A DNA stretch of 64,000 nt from Lacibacter luteus (GTDB taxonomy: Bacteria > Bacteroidota > Bacteroidia > Chitinophagales > Chitinophagaceae), in contig NZ_SDHW01000001.1 in assembly GCF_004118265.1 (NCBI RefSeq), forward strand, positions 1 through 64,000. The letters are read 5' to 3'. Positions within the stretch are counted from its first letter, which is position 1. Each line of letters begins with the position of its first letter. Under the pieces are notes generated by a model, which saw only the letters and a list, made by a program, of their open reading frames with translations, ran no database searches and was not told the origin of the DNA. A program made the position numbers and the translations under genes. Shown here in pieces: positions 14,417 through 24,700 of the stretch.

Positions 14417-14479
14417 AAGTATGCCATATCTATCTGGAATCGTAAGCTGTTTGTTGCTGTTGGTAGATATGGCATACTT
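14417..14479. repeat. REP-like inverted-repeat element, copy 1 (GTATGCCATA family)
   Basis: AAGTATGCCATATCTA (14417-14432) and TAGATATGGCATACTT (14464-14479) are a perfect 16-bp inverted repeat around a 31-base loop. The same core occurs at 60.8 and 62.7 kb. It sits between convergent genes and may also serve as a terminator. Confidence 0.7.
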
Positions 14480-14559
14480 GGTAAGAAACAGAAAGCGGAT
14501 AGATACAGGTTCTAATCTGTACCCATCCGCTTCAATCAGTTCAATCAGTGTTTTTATTT

Positions 14560-15846
14560 TTATTTCTTCACTTTCCCGTAATCAAACACAATATTGCAGA
14601 AAGCTTTTACACCAACATCCAGCATGCTGTCATCAATTAAAAAGTCGGGTGTGTGATGACTTGTTGATTTAGCACCTTTAGGCATACCACCAAGATTAAA
14701 GAAAAATGCAGGAGCTTTTTCTCCGAAATAAGAAAAGTCTTCGGCACCTGTTGTCCAGGTTTCTTCCACTGTGTTTTCGTTGCCTGCAGCACGTTGCAAC
14801 GAAGGCAATGTATTTGTAACAAGGGCAGGTGTGTTATACGTTACCAGTGTTTTGGTATCGATCACTACTTCGGCAGTTGCACCATACGCTTCAGCAATTG
14901 TTTTTGCAGTGTGCTTAATTTTTTCATGCACTTCTTTCTGCATCTTACTGTCGAGAGTGCGTATAGTGCCGCTGAAGGTTACTTCTTCGGGAATAATATT
15001 TTCACGAACGCCACCATTGAATTTTCCAACGGTAATTACAACAGGTGCTTTTGTTAAATCGGAGCTACGGCTTACAATGGTTTGCAAACCGTTGATGATT
15101 TGTGCAGAGATCATGATGGGATCAATACCCGTCCATGGTGCAGAGCCATGCGCTCCTTTACCTTTTACTTTAATGGTAAACCAATCGCTGCTGGCCATAA
15201 ATGCACCGCTCTTATAAGTGATCTTACCAATTTCAGTATCGGCCGAAATATGCAAACCAAAAATGGCATCCACCTTTGGATTTTCCATTACACCTTCTTT
15301 TACCATTAGTGCAGCGCCACCTTCTTCTGTTCCGGGAGGACCTTCTTCAGCAGGTTGAAAAATAAACTTAACAGTACCGGGCACATCTTTTTTCATGGAT
15401 GCTAAAACCTCTGCAGTACCCATCAGAATGGCCACATGCGTATCATGGCCGCATGCATGCATTACTGGTACCTGCTGGCCAAGATAATCCGCCATTACTG
15501 TTGATTTGTAAGGAACATTGGTACGTTCCAAAATCGGCAGCCCATCAATATCGGCACGCAATGCTACAACCGAACCAGGCTTGCCGCCTTTCAATATTGC
15601 AACAACACCTGTTTTTGCAACACCGGTTGTTACTTCAAGTCCAAGGCTTTTTAAATGTGCAGCAATGTATTCCATTGTTTTGTATTCACGGTTACCTAAC
15701 TCGGGGTTTTGGTGAATATGCCTGCGCCATTCAATTACTTTTGGTAATAATGCTTTTGCTTTCTGATCGATGAGTTGCTGAATGTTTTGTGCTTTGCTGC
15801 TGATGCTTAACAGCAACAATGCAAATAGTGGGAACAATTTTCTCAT
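14560..15846 (-). CDS. M20-family amidohydrolase (exported)
   Basis: The 428-residue protein carries a signal peptide (residues 1-19, SSKAQ). It belongs to the M20D group of metallo-amidohydrolases, which hydrolyse N-acyl amino acids (hippurate hydrolase, N-acetyl-diaminopimelate deacetylase and IAA-amino acid hydrolase relatives). Visible motifs are RRHIHQNPELG near residue 42, ALRADIDGLPI near 96, MHACGHDTHVA near 129 with metal ligands Cys and His, and FQPAEEGPPG near 164 with catalytic and metal-binding Glu. The TTGAEDFSYF segment near the C-terminus is the last metal-binding region. The exported location suggests a role in scavenging peptides or conjugated amino acids. The next upstream gene in the same direction is the serine hydrolase, with a 26-bp gap, so they may be co-transcribed. 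Confidence 0.88.
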   Translation of the reverse strand: MRKLFPLFALLLLSISSKAQNIQQLIDQKAKALLPKVIEWRRHIHQNPELGNREYKTMEYIAAHLKSLGLEVTTGVAKTGVVAILKGGKPGSVVALRADIDGLPILERTNVPYKSTVMADYLGQQVPVMHACGHDTHVAILMGTAEVLASMKKDVPGTVKFIFQPAEEGPPGTEEGGAALMVKEGVMENPKVDAIFGLHISADTEIGKITYKSGAFMASSDWFTIKVKGKGAHGSAPWTGIDPIMISAQIINGLQTIVSRSSDLTKAPVVITVGKFNGGVRENIIPEEVTFSGTIRTLDSKMQKEVHEKIKHTAKTIAEAYGATAEVVIDTKTLVTYNTPALVTNTLPSLQRAAGNENTVEETWTTGAEDFSYFGEKAPAFFFNLGGMPKGAKSTSHHTPDFLIDDSMLDVGVKAFCNIVFDYGKVKK

Positions 15847-15872
15847 GCTTGCTTATGTATTAAAATTTCAAT

Positions 15873-17387
15873 TTAATTTTTTTTGAGAAACACATAACCG
15901 TCGTATTCTACAAAATCAGATGCTTTAATTTCAATGGCATTTACTTTTCCGTTGCGTAATTCAAAAGGCACTGCAAACTTTCCGTATGATGCGTGATTCC
16001 ATGTAAGCAGGAAATTTTTATTATCAATGTATTCCAGTTTGCCTTTTAAATTTGGATGATGACTGAGCAGTACCGTTAATTCGTTATTCTCTTTTACAAT
16101 CTGCATATCACCATACACGTGATTGTAATATGTACCCACGAAAGCATCTGCACTTACAGGTAAGGTAGGTTTTTTCTTTGCTCTTATTTCCCAGCCTTCA
16201 ATTTTCGAATCGGTCATGGCTTTATTCTGTTCGTGAAACTGCATTTGAAATTTGCTGCGGTTTACATATGGAACACCCAGGTAAGCATCCATAATCTGGT
16301 AACGTAAAGCTTCGAAGAAATTCTGGTTATCGTTATTGGTTAAAATGCTGATGCCTAGTTTTTCTTCCGGAATGAAACATACATTGGTAACAAAACCAAA
16401 TGCACCGCCTGTATGCCAGTACACTTGTCGTCCGTTATAATCGGTCATGTATTCACCTAAACCATATGCACGAAAATGCGAAGGATAGTAAGGCGATTTA
16501 CGTGTACCGGTTAAAATATTTCCATCTCTTGTTTTTTGTAACACATCCCAGGGAATAACAACCTGTCCGTTTAATTTACCACTGTCTAATTGAAACAGCA
16601 ACCATTTGCTGAGATCGTTTACACAACTTACCATACTTGTTGCCGGACCCAGATTATCAATTTCATCATAAGGCAAACGGCTCAACGGTCCAAATGAATT
16701 GGAGTAGGGCACTGCAACATTTGATTTACTGCCCATGCCTGCTGTGTTCATAAAAGTGTTGGTCATACCAACAGGATTTAAGATGCGTTCCTGTACAAAC
16801 TGCTCCCATGTTTTTCCTGTAGTTTTTTGTAAAATTTCACCGGCAACCAAAAAGCCCGCATTACAATAACCATAGTTCTGACGAAATTCGCCTTCAGGTT
16901 TCAGCAAACGCATTTTCCAGATGATGGAATCTTTTGGCAGGTTGCTGTTCCAGAAAGTAAAATCGCCCTGGAAAGTTTTTGTACCTAAACGATGGCACAA
17001 CATATCTTTTACCGTTGCCAGTTGTGTTGATGTTGAATCGTACAAGCGAAACCAGGGAATATATTTTGTTACTTTATCATCGAGCGATAATTTTTTTTCT
17101 TTTTCTGCCAATGCAAGACTGGTGCCTGTAAATAACTTGGAGTTAGATGCAATAATGAACAATGTGTTGCCATCAATTTTCTCCGGCTTTCCAACTTCAC
17201 GCACACCGTAACCTTTAATAAAAACGATCTTACCATCTTTTACAATAGTAATAGCAAGGCCCGGAATATTCCAGTCTTTCATTCCACGTTCGATGTATTT
17301 ATCGAGGCTGTCGGTTATAAAAGCAGGAGCTTGTTGAGCAGAAGCAGAGGTAGCAATAAATAGCAGCGCTGCAAATAAGTATTTCAT
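15873..17387 (-). CDS. Exported serine hydrolase, class C beta-lactamase fold
   Basis: The 504-residue protein has a signal peptide (residues 1-17, ASAQ). It has the fold of class C beta-lactamases and penicillin-binding esterases. The nucleophile motif SxxK appears as SNSK near residue 82, the Tyr motif as YCN in NYGYCNAGF near 175, and the third motif as HTGG near 326. The C-terminal ~110 residues look like the DUF3471-type lipocalin-like extension seen in peptidase-like members. Substrates of such proteins range from D-amino peptides to esters, so antibiotic resistance should not be inferred. It precedes the M20 amidohydrolase, with 26 bp between them, which hints at joint use in peptide turnover. 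Confidence 0.85.
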   Translation of the reverse strand: MKYLFAALLFIATSASAQQAPAFITDSLDKYIERGMKDWNIPGLAITIVKDGKIVFIKGYGVREVGKPEKIDGNTLFIIASNSKLFTGTSLALAEKEKKLSLDDKVTKYIPWFRLYDSTSTQLATVKDMLCHRLGTKTFQGDFTFWNSNLPKDSIIWKMRLLKPEGEFRQNYGYCNAGFLVAGEILQKTTGKTWEQFVQERILNPVGMTNTFMNTAGMGSKSNVAVPYSNSFGPLSRLPYDEIDNLGPATSMVSCVNDLSKWLLFQLDSGKLNGQVVIPWDVLQKTRDGNILTGTRKSPYYPSHFRAYGLGEYMTDYNGRQVYWHTGGAFGFVTNVCFIPEEKLGISILTNNDNQNFFEALRYQIMDAYLGVPYVNRSKFQMQFHEQNKAMTDSKIEGWEIRAKKKPTLPVSADAFVGTYYNHVYGDMQIVKENNELTVLLSHHPNLKGKLEYIDNKNFLLTWNHASYGKFAVPFELRNGKVNAIEIKASDFVEYDGYVFLKKN

Positions 17388-17467
17388 TGAGCAGTTTGTT
17401 TAAAGGAAGATACAGAAAAATGAAAAACGACGGGTTGTTCCATCTTTATAAATTAGAAAGCAAAAAA

Positions 17468-17492
17468 AAGCAGTTGCAAATTGCAACTGCTT
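17468..17492 (-). terminator. Intrinsic terminator of the PNPOx-like gene
   Basis: AAGCAGTTGCAA (17468-17479) and TTGCAACTGCTT (17481-17492) form a perfect 12-bp inverted repeat, followed on the minus strand by a run of T (plus 17462-17469 is all A). Confidence 0.7.
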
Positions 17493-17511
17493 AACAAAAG
17501 ATAGGGCTTGC

Positions 17512-17955
17512 TTATCGTTCCCACAAGGTTTTCTTTCCAAATACAAGTGTATTGTCTGTAAATTTTATTTTCGATAATTCAATGATCCAGATATCGCCAC
17601 GGAAGATGCCCGCAACAGGATATTTTTTTAAATAAGCCTTCTTCGCTTTATCGCCAACACTGCCCTCTGCCTTACTGAAAATACCGGTAAACTGAACGCC
17701 CTTGGGTTTTACTTTAGTTACGTTGTCGGGCAATACAGTACCACCAACCTGGTTGTTTTGCAAAGCTTCTTCAATGTGCCTTGTATCGCTATCGCTTTTA
17801 AAAGCAAGCAGATTATCGCCGGGAACATATGCGTAATAGCAGGATGCACAGTAAGGTTGACCGTTAACAGATGTTGCAATGGTTACCACTGTTTGTTCAT
17901 TCAGAAAAGTAACGATCTGCTCGGGCATTGCAGGAGAGTTGGTTGATGTATTCAT
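17512..17955 (-). CDS. Pyridoxamine 5'-phosphate oxidase-like flavin-binding protein
   Basis: The 147-residue protein has the split-barrel FMN-binding fold of the PNPOx-like superfamily. Visible elements are the N-terminal VTIATSVNGQPYCASCYYAY strand pair (about residues 23-42), LLAFKSDSDTRHIEEAL near 50-66 and GVQFTGIFSKAEG near 86-98. It is too short and lacks the C-terminal motif of true PdxH. Relatives bind FMN, F420 or haem and have mostly unknown substrates. It has its own terminator. An alternative role in detoxification or flavin reduction is possible but nothing in the context decides. Confidence 0.75.
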   Translation of the reverse strand: MNTSTNSPAMPEQIVTFLNEQTVVTIATSVNGQPYCASCYYAYVPGDNLLAFKSDSDTRHIEEALQNNQVGGTVLPDNVTKVKPKGVQFTGIFSKAEGSVGDKAKKAYLKKYPVAGIFRGDIWIIELSKIKFTDNTLVFGKKTLWER

Positions 17956-18042
17956 ATAAAATAATTTGGGCTAAAGTTGCATGAATATACAAACAAGGAG
18001 ACTAATCTATATTAGTGTGTCAACTGATTGTTATATGCCGCC

Positions 18043-19590
18043 TTATTTATACTCTCCAAATACAGCTCTTAACTCATCCGAAATTTCGCCAAGTGTACAT
18101 TTGTTTTCAACAGCTGTAATTACAGCGGGCATCAGGTTTTCGCCGCTTGCTGCTCGATCGTTAATTTCCTGCAGGCACTGATCTACTTTGCCCGGATCCC
18201 GATCGTTCTTCAACCGGTGAAGCTTTTCTGTTTGTATGGCACGGATGCTGTCATCAATTTTAAACACAGGTGTACTGTTTTCTTCCTGCACCTGAAATTT
18301 GTTTACACCAACAATAATCTTGGATCCGTTTTCAATATTACGCTGATACTCGTATGCACTTCTTGCAATTTCATCCTGTATAAAACCTTCTTCAATTGCA
18401 CTTACGCTTCCGCCCATTACATCGATCTTCGAAATAAGATCCCATGCTTTTTGTTCTATTTCGCTGGTAAGCGCTTCTACATAATAACTGCCTGCCAGCG
18501 GATCAACCGTATCGGGTGCACCGCTTTCAAAGGCAACGATCTGTTGTGTACGCAAAGCAATGCGTGCAGCTTCTTCGGTAGGTAAACTCAGGGCTTCGTC
18601 ATATCCATTGGTGTGCAACGATTGTGTACCACCTAACACAGCTGCCAATGTTTGAATGGTTACTCTTGAAATATTATTGAGTGGTTGTTGTGCAGTTAAA
18701 GTGCTTCCGCCGGTTTGTGTATGAAAACGCAGCATCATAGCTTTCGGATCGGTAGCACCCAGTTCTTTCATCATTTGTGCCCACATACGGCGTGCTGCAC
18801 GGAATTTTGCAGCTTCTTCAAACAGGTTGTTATGCGAGTTGAAAAAGAAGGAGAGACGTTTGCCGAATACATTAATGTCTAATCCTTTTTCCAGGGCTGC
18901 TTTCACATAAGCTTTTCCGTTTGCCAATGTAAAAGCTATTTCCTGTACAGCTGTGCTGCCTGCTTCACGAATGTGATAACCGCTGATGGAAATCGTATTC
19001 CACTTTGGTAACTCATGGCTGCACCATTCGAAAATATCGGTAATAATGCGCATGCTTGGTTTAGGCGGATAGATATAAGTGCCTCTTGCAGCATACTCTT
19101 TCAGAATATCGTTTTGAATAGTGCCGGAAATTTTTTTCAGATCAGCACCCTGTTGTTTGGCTAATGCCACATAAAAGGAGAGAAGAATAAAACCTGTAGC
19201 ATTAATGGTCATAGATGTTGAAACATCTTCGAGCTTAATACCGTTAAACAGCGTTTTAATGTCTTCAATACTGTCAATTGCAACACCCACTTTCCCAACT
19301 TCACCCTCTGCCAATGCATGATCACTATCGTAACCAATTTGTGTAGGCAGATCGAACGCAACACTTAAACCATTTACACCCTGCGATAATAAATAGTGAT
19401 AGCGTTTGTTGCTTTCTTCAGCAGTAGAAAAACCGGCATACTGGCGCATGGTCCACAGTTTGCCCCTGTACATATCGGGCTGTACACCACGTGTAAACGG
19501 AAATTGTCCCGGTAGCTCCTGTTCACCGTCTGCGGTGTACAATGGCTTTACTTCAATGCCGGAGTCGGTGTAAAGTTTTTTTTCATCCAT
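18043..19590 (-). CDS. Acyl-CoA mutase catalytic subunit (methylmalonyl-CoA mutase family), no B12 domain
   Basis: The 515-residue protein covers the substrate-binding TIM barrel of adenosylcobalamin-dependent acyl-CoA mutases: [14 protein letters not shown] near residue 32, [33 protein letters not shown] near 155, [12 protein letters not shown] near 195 with the catalytic Tyr-His pair, and [18 protein letters not shown] near 288. It stops before the C-terminal cobalamin-binding domain; no DxHxxG motif is present and no small B12 subunit is adjacent. It must act with a separate subunit, as in isobutyryl-CoA mutase. The position of the methylmalonyl-contacting Tyr of classical enzymes appears to be Gln, so the substrate is uncertain. 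A hypothetical membrane-anchored protein gene lies upstream in the same direction. Confidence 0.85.
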   Translation of the reverse strand: MDEKKLYTDSGIEVKPLYTADGEQELPGQFPFTRGVQPDMYRGKLWTMRQYAGFSTAEESNKRYHYLLSQGVNGLSVAFDLPTQIGYDSDHALAEGEVGKVGVAIDSIEDIKTLFNGIKLEDVSTSMTINATGFILLSFYVALAKQQGADLKKISGTIQNDILKEYAARGTYIYPPKPSMRIITDIFEWCSHELPKWNTISISGYHIREAGSTAVQEIAFTLANGKAYVKAALEKGLDINVFGKRLSFFFNSHNNLFEEAAKFRAARRMWAQMMKELGATDPKAMMLRFHTQTGGSTLTAQQPLNNISRVTIQTLAAVLGGTQSLHTNGYDEALSLPTEEAARIALRTQQIVAFESGAPDTVDPLAGSYYVEALTSEIEQKAWDLISKIDVMGGSVSAIEEGFIQDEIARSAYEYQRNIENGSKIIVGVNKFQVQEENSTPVFKIDDSIRAIQTEKLHRLKNDRDPGKVDQCLQEINDRAASGENLMPAVITAVENKCTLGEISDELRAVFGEYK

Positions 19591-19613
19591 AGCAAGAATC
19601 GTTAAATATAAAA

Positions 19614-20198
19614 TCAGCTCATCAGCTGTTTTGCTTCATGGTTAATGAGCGTGCTTACAATATTCTGCAGCGATACATGATCTTCATGCGAAAGCAGTTC
19701 AACAATCTTTTTACTCAGCTCTGTACCGGTTGCAGTTGCAGGAAGTGTTGATGCCAGCTCGTTAATGATAAACATGTTTTGTTCTTTCAGGTTCTTTACG
19801 CCATCCCATGTAGCCTGCGAAACATAAAGCTGCTGACTGATATTGTATTCAAACTCTGTTTTAATGCTTTGTACCATCAGGTTCTGCAATTCTGATGCTG
19901 AAAGCTGGTTAACAGGCAAGCGGCCTAACAGGTTGTTGAGACCAATGCGTTCGCAAAGGATCGTCATACGTTCATAAGCCTGTAATTGTAGGCGTACCAT
20001 TTCGGGATTAGCTGCAGGTGCCTTCGGTTGCTGTGGGCGTACAGCCTGTTGCTGCTGTTGCAATACTTCCTGCTCAGCAGCTTCACGTTTGCGTTCTTCA
20101 AGTAATTCTTTTTTTCCTTTAATACGCAAATAAACAGCAAGAGTAATAAAAACAACGGCGGCTGCACCAAAAACGTAGTAGTAAATAGGTTCTAACAT
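19614..20198 (-). CDS. Membrane-anchored coiled-coil protein of unknown function
   Basis: From ATG 20198 the protein has 194 residues. One N-terminal membrane helix (residues about 4-23) is followed by a charged coiled-coil and Gln/Pro-rich stretch (about 27-58) and then a helical domain (about 60-190) with [22 protein letters not shown] as a recognisable segment. It would be anchored in the inner membrane with the helical domain in the cytosol. I do not recognise a characterised family. It lies 23 bp upstream of the mutase gene on the same strand, so the two are probably co-transcribed. A longer reading frame to 20303 would run into the promoter of the divergent IscA-type gene and is rejected. 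Confidence 0.7.
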   Translation of the reverse strand: MLEPIYYYVFGAAAVVFITLAVYLRIKGKKELLEERKREAAEQEVLQQQQQAVRPQQPKAPAANPEMVRLQLQAYERMTILCERIGLNNLLGRLPVNQLSASELQNLMVQSIKTEFEYNISQQLYVSQATWDGVKNLKEQNMFIINELASTLPATATGTELSKKIVELLSHEDHVSLQNIVSTLINHEAKQLMS

Positions 20199-20284
20199 AA
20201 ATAATAAGAGTTGCAACAAAAATAAGTGTTTGCAGCAGAAAACAAGTTGAGGGCTGGATTGATGGTTGTTGATTGTTTCAGTTG

Positions 20285-20292
20285 TAAATTTG
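20285..20292 (+). promoter_or_regulatory. -7 element of the IscA-type gene
   Basis: TAAATTTG at 20285-20292 matches TAnnTTTG, 14 bp before ATG 20307. It excludes the earlier in-frame start at 20226. Confidence 0.55.
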
Positions 20293-20306
20293 CAAAAACA
20301 CAAAGT

Positions 20307-20645
20307 ATGGAAACAGTTAGCCAGGCCCCGGTTACTTTTACAACTTCTGCTATTGAAGAGTTGCAGCGTTTATATGCACAACAGGCAGAAGGAAAGTTTT
20401 TGCGTGTAGGTGTAAAAGGCGGTGGCTGCTCCGGTTTAAGTTATGTACTGGAGTTTGATGAGAAAAAGGAAAACGATGAATTGTATGTGATTGAAGGCAT
20501 TTCCTGTGTAATGGAAAAAAGCCATGGCATGTATTTGTTTGGTATGGAAATTAACTGGGATAATGGATTAAACAATCGTGGTTTTACATTTACCAATCCC
20601 AACGCCAGCAAAACCTGTGGCTGTGGTACCAGTTTTGCGGTGTAA
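20307..20645 (+). CDS. HesB/IscA-family iron-sulfur cluster assembly protein
   Basis: From ATG 20307 the protein has 112 residues, the normal size of A-type carriers. The three conserved cysteines are present: one in GGGCSGLSY near residue 42 and the C-terminal pair in KTCGCGTSF near residues 106-108. Such proteins accept Fe-S clusters from the scaffold and deliver them to target enzymes. It is monocistronic with a terminator at 20672-20691. The cysteine desulfurase of this window lies 36 kb away. Assignment to IscA, SufA or ErpA is not possible from sequence alone. Confidence 0.9.
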   Translation: METVSQAPVTFTTSAIEELQRLYAQQAEGKFLRVGVKGGGCSGLSYVLEFDEKKENDELYVIEGISCVMEKSHGMYLFGMEINWDNGLNNRGFTFTNPNASKTCGCGTSFAV

Positions 20646-20671
20646 ATAACTACAGCAAGATTTATTTTATT

Positions 20672-20691
20672 ACTGCGGTCTTTGGCCGCAG
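20672..20691 (+). terminator. Intrinsic terminator after the IscA-type gene
   Basis: ACTGCGG (20672-20678) pairs with CCGCAGT (20685-20691), followed by TTTTGTTTTT. Confidence 0.7.
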
Positions 20692-20784
20692 TTTTTGTTT
20701 TTATACAGTCAGGACGTTAAATATACCATCTCAAGGGTATTGTACAGCAGTAGCAATGTTGGTAATTAGCTAAAAATTTATTGT

Positions 20785-21678
20785 ATGAAACATAAGCTGT
20801 TATCGGCAGCGTTGCTATTGTTGTTAAGTACTGCTGCAACTGCACAAAAAAAGAAACCAGCTGCGGTTTCGGCCATTATGGGAACAGAATCTGCTGCGGA
20901 AGAAAAGAAAAATGAGAATAGTAACAATAGCGGAATAAAAACCGTTACAGCATCGCAGGTAATGAAAATTAAAATTCCGTCTGGGGGAGCAAATGCAGCT
21001 TCGGTTGTGTATAATCCTAAAACAAAAAAGTATTACGCTGCACAGGCGGGTAATATGAATTTCCCGTTGGTGATTTTTGATGAAGACGGAGCTGTTATTT
21101 CAGATCAGGAACAGACAACCATGATTGATGTGCGTGGGCTTTGGTACAATCCTAAAACCAAGGATATGGAGGGTAACGGATACAATGATAATGGTTGGTT
21201 TACATACGAAATGGGAAAGAACGGAATACCCGAAAAAGTAAAAGTTCAAAAGCAGGGGTTGAGCCAACCTGATGCAAACAGTGCAGGCGTTTTAAATACA
21301 AACGATAATGAAGTGTTGTTTCTTTCGGGATTGAATATCGTGTGCTACAATACCGATGGTACCGATAAGCGTAAAACCATTCAAATTCATTTTGGTGCAA
21401 CAAGTGCGGCAGATGATACACAGTTGTCAATTGCAGATTTTGAAAATACCTATAACATCCGTTCTCTTATTTTCACCGGAACAAAAGGAGTTGAGATAGG
21501 GGTACTGAATGTTGCTAAAAAACAGGTTGAGTTGTACGATATCAAAACCGGTTATATGAAACAAACGATCAAAATTCCTGCTGAGTTTGCAATTGAAACC
21601 TATTTCAACTTTTCGTATGCGAATGGTATTTACTGGTTGTTCGATAAGAATGAACGTTACTGGTATGGTTACAGATAA
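20785..21678 (+). CDS. Secreted protein of unknown function (297 aa)
   Basis: The protein has a signal peptide (residues 1-20, TATAQ), a lysine/Glu/Asn-rich spacer up to about residue 50, and then a region rich in beta strands with recurring Gly, Asn and Tyr-Asn-Pro-Lys-Thr-Lys units (VVYNPKTKKYYAAQ near 74 and LWYNPKTKDMEGNGYN near 117). The two copies of YNPKTK about 43 residues apart suggest blades of a beta-propeller. It is probably a periplasmic or surface protein. No enzymatic motif is visible and I do not recognise a family. It ends just before a strong bidirectional terminator shared with secDF. Confidence 0.7.
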   Translation: MKHKLLSAALLLLLSTAATAQKKKPAAVSAIMGTESAAEEKKNENSNNSGIKTVTASQVMKIKIPSGGANAASVVYNPKTKKYYAAQAGNMNFPLVIFDEDGAVISDQEQTTMIDVRGLWYNPKTKDMEGNGYNDNGWFTYEMGKNGIPEKVKVQKQGLSQPDANSAGVLNTNDNEVLFLSGLNIVCYNTDGTDKRKTIQIHFGATSAADDTQLSIADFENTYNIRSLIFTGTKGVEIGVLNVAKKQVELYDIKTGYMKQTIKIPAEFAIETYFNFSYANGIYWLFDKNERYWYGYR

Positions 21679-21689
21679 TGTAAAGGCAT

Positions 21690-21727
21690 AAAAAAATCCC
21701 CGATCAAACCGATCGGGGATTTTTTTT
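21690..21727. terminator. Bidirectional intrinsic terminator between the secreted protein and secDF
   Basis: AAAAAAATCCCCGATC (21690-21705), loop AAACC, GATCGGGGATTTTTTT (21711 onward) is a perfect 15-16 bp stem with A and T runs on its two sides, serving both convergent genes. Confidence 0.85.
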
Positions 21728-21741
21728 ATGCAGCTGCTTTA

Positions 21742-24700
21742 TTAGCTGATGCTGTGTCTTGCTTTTGCAAGTGTTTTATCTTTTTCGGGTTCACCTAATG
21801 GTTTGTCTTTTGCAAAATCCATTAAGATCGGAGCTGCTACGAAAATTGAAGAATAAGTACCGGTTACAACACCAATCAACATTGCAAACGCAAAACCTCT
21901 TGTTACTTCACCACCAAAGATGAAGAGGATAAGAAGCGTGAGGAATACGGTTAATGATGTCATGATGGTACGTGCCAATGTATCGTTGATAGCTTTGTTA
22001 AGGATGGTTCCTTTATCCTGTCCAAACATCTTTGCACTGTATTCACGCACACGGTCGAATACAATTACCGTATCGTTCATCGAGAAACCGATAACCGTAA
22101 GAATAGCCGCAATAAAGTGCTGATCTATTTCGAGCGGGAACGGTACAATGTTGCGTAAGAAGGAGAACACGATCAATGTTACCAATACGTCGTGCATCAG
22201 GGCAATGATAGTACCAACAGAATAACGGTAATCACGGAAACGTACAAAGATGTACAATGTAATTGCCAGCAAACCGAGAATGGTTGCCCACAATGCACCT
22301 TTCTTCAAATCATCCGAAATGGTTGCCTGTACTGTTTGTGAACTTTGTTTATACTGTGTATCAAATTGCGCATAGGTAATACCTGAAGGCAGGAACGATT
22401 TCAAACCTTCAAACAGTTTTGCTTCAACCTGCGCATCTACTCCCTGGCCTTGTTTTTCAATCAGGTAATCAGTAGTAATGTTCAGTTGTTTGCTTGTACC
22501 AACCGTTTTAATGATCGGGAATTTGCCAAACTCTTTATTTAAAGCGTTTGCAACTTCTTCGTTATTCATTTCACGGTCGAACTTAACAGTATAGCTACGT
22601 CCACCACGGAATTCAACACCATAATCGAAACCGTTGAAGATAGCTGCAATACCAAGTAACAGTACAACCAATGAAATACCATAAGCTATTTTACGGTACT
22701 CAATGAATTTGTATGCTGCATGTTTAAAGATGCGGCGTGATACTGCTGTGAAATATTCGAAGTGACGTTTTTTGTTTGTCCAGAAATCGGTAATAAGGCG
22801 TGATACAAGGATACCGCAGAACAAGCTCAACAGAATACCGATGATCTGTGTTGTAGCGAAACCTTTTACAGGACCTAAACCAAAGTATAAAAGGATAAGT
22901 GCAGTTAAGAGGGTAGTAACGTGTGCATCCAATACCGGTGCAAGTGAACGTTTATAACCATCTTCAACAGCCATTTGGTAGCTCTTGCCTTTGGTGAGTT
23001 CTTCTTTAATACGCTCAAAGATGATTACGTTGGTATCAACCGCCATACCAATGGTTAACACCAAACCTGCAATACCTGCAGCAGTTAATGTTGCACCAAA
23101 TGCACTCAATACACCAATGGTGAAGAGAAGGTTTAGGATCAACGCAATATTTGCAACCCAACCACCGGTGTTATAATACACCAGCATTAAGATGAAGATT
23201 ACCGCAAATGAAATGATGAACGACATTGAACCGCCTTTCACCGCTTCTGCACCAAGTGTTGGACCAACTACCTGTTCTGCTACAATGTGTGCAGGAGCAG
23301 GTAATTTACCTGTACGTAATACGCTGGCAAGATCCTGTGCTTCCTGGATAGAGAAGTTACCGCTGATCTGCGAGATACCTCCGCTGATTGCACCGTTGTT
23401 AACACCGGGGGCAGAGTAAACGTAGTTATCAAGCGCAATAGCAATTGCATATTTGTTGCTGAAGGCGTCGCCGGTCATTTTTTCCCAAATGCTGGCACCC
23501 TTGCTGTTCATTTCCATTTGCACCTGTACTTCGTTGTTACGTTGGTCGAAGTCCTGGCGTGCATCGGTAATAAATTCACCAGACAGTTTTGGTTGATCTG
23601 TACCGGCTACGGTTTTAATTACATAAACTTCCAGTAAACTTTCGCCACGTGCATTTTTACCTGTTGGCTTCGCACCATACATAAAACGCATGGTTGAAGG
23701 GATAGATGCTTTTACAACATCGAGGTTAATGTAGTTGGAGAAAGTTGCTGTATCTGCCAAGCGGATCAAACCGATTGTAGCTGAACTGTAACCTTGTGCT
23801 GTACCGGTTACCTGCTGGCTGATGAGGGCCGTTACAGGTTGATCGCCTGCTGTTGCAGTTTTTGTTGTATCCTTAATGGCAACACCGTTGCTGTCAACTT
23901 TAGTAGAATCGGTAGTACCGCTTAAATATGCTTTTACTTTCGCATCCATCTGTTGCAGACTTTGTCCTACAACGGGGTCCTGGTTGCTGTATGTTTCCCA
24001 GAATTCGAGGTTGGCAGTTGCCTGTAAGAATTTACGTACACGAACAGGATCATCAATACCTGCCAGTTCTACGTTGATGATGCCTTTATTCTCATCGTAG
24101 CTAACATTAGGTTGTGCAACACCAAACTGATCGATACGTGCCATTAAGCGATCGTAAGTACGTTTAATCGCATCACGTGCTTCTACACGAATAGCATCTA
24201 AAACGGCAGTATTGCTTGCATCAATTTTAAGTGTTTTGTTTTTGCCACCTGCAAATAATGGAGCTAAACGTCCGTTGCCGGTTGCTTTGCTGTATTCTTC
24301 GCCAAAGAGTGTTACAAAATCAGCATCACTGTTTTCTTTACGTTGTGTTGCACTTGCAAGTGCATTTTTAAGCGTAACGTCTTTTGGATTGTTACTCATT
24401 GAACTGATCAAACCATCAAGTCCAACTTCAAGTGTTACGTTCATACCACCTTGAAGATCGAGACCAAGATTTAATTCCTGCTCAACTGCTTTCTGATACG
24501 TTAAATTGGGGTAGATCAAAGGAACATTCATGATCACTTTTTCCTTCAGGCTGTCAATGTATCTGCGGTAAACAGCGTTTACAGCAGAGTCTTTTGATTC
24601 TTTGGAAGCAGTACCAAAATTGTTCTTTACAAATTTCTCAGCTCTGGCTTTTTGTGTTTTCTCAAAATTGTTCACAATCCAGGTATAGCTTAACTGCCAA

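Noticed and set aside
15873-17387. The class C-fold serine hydrolase and the class A-like lipoprotein (24.9-26.2 kb) as antibiotic resistance genes
   Set aside because: They have the serine hydrolase motifs, but the lengths, extra domains and missing KTG motif point to peptidase or esterase relatives.
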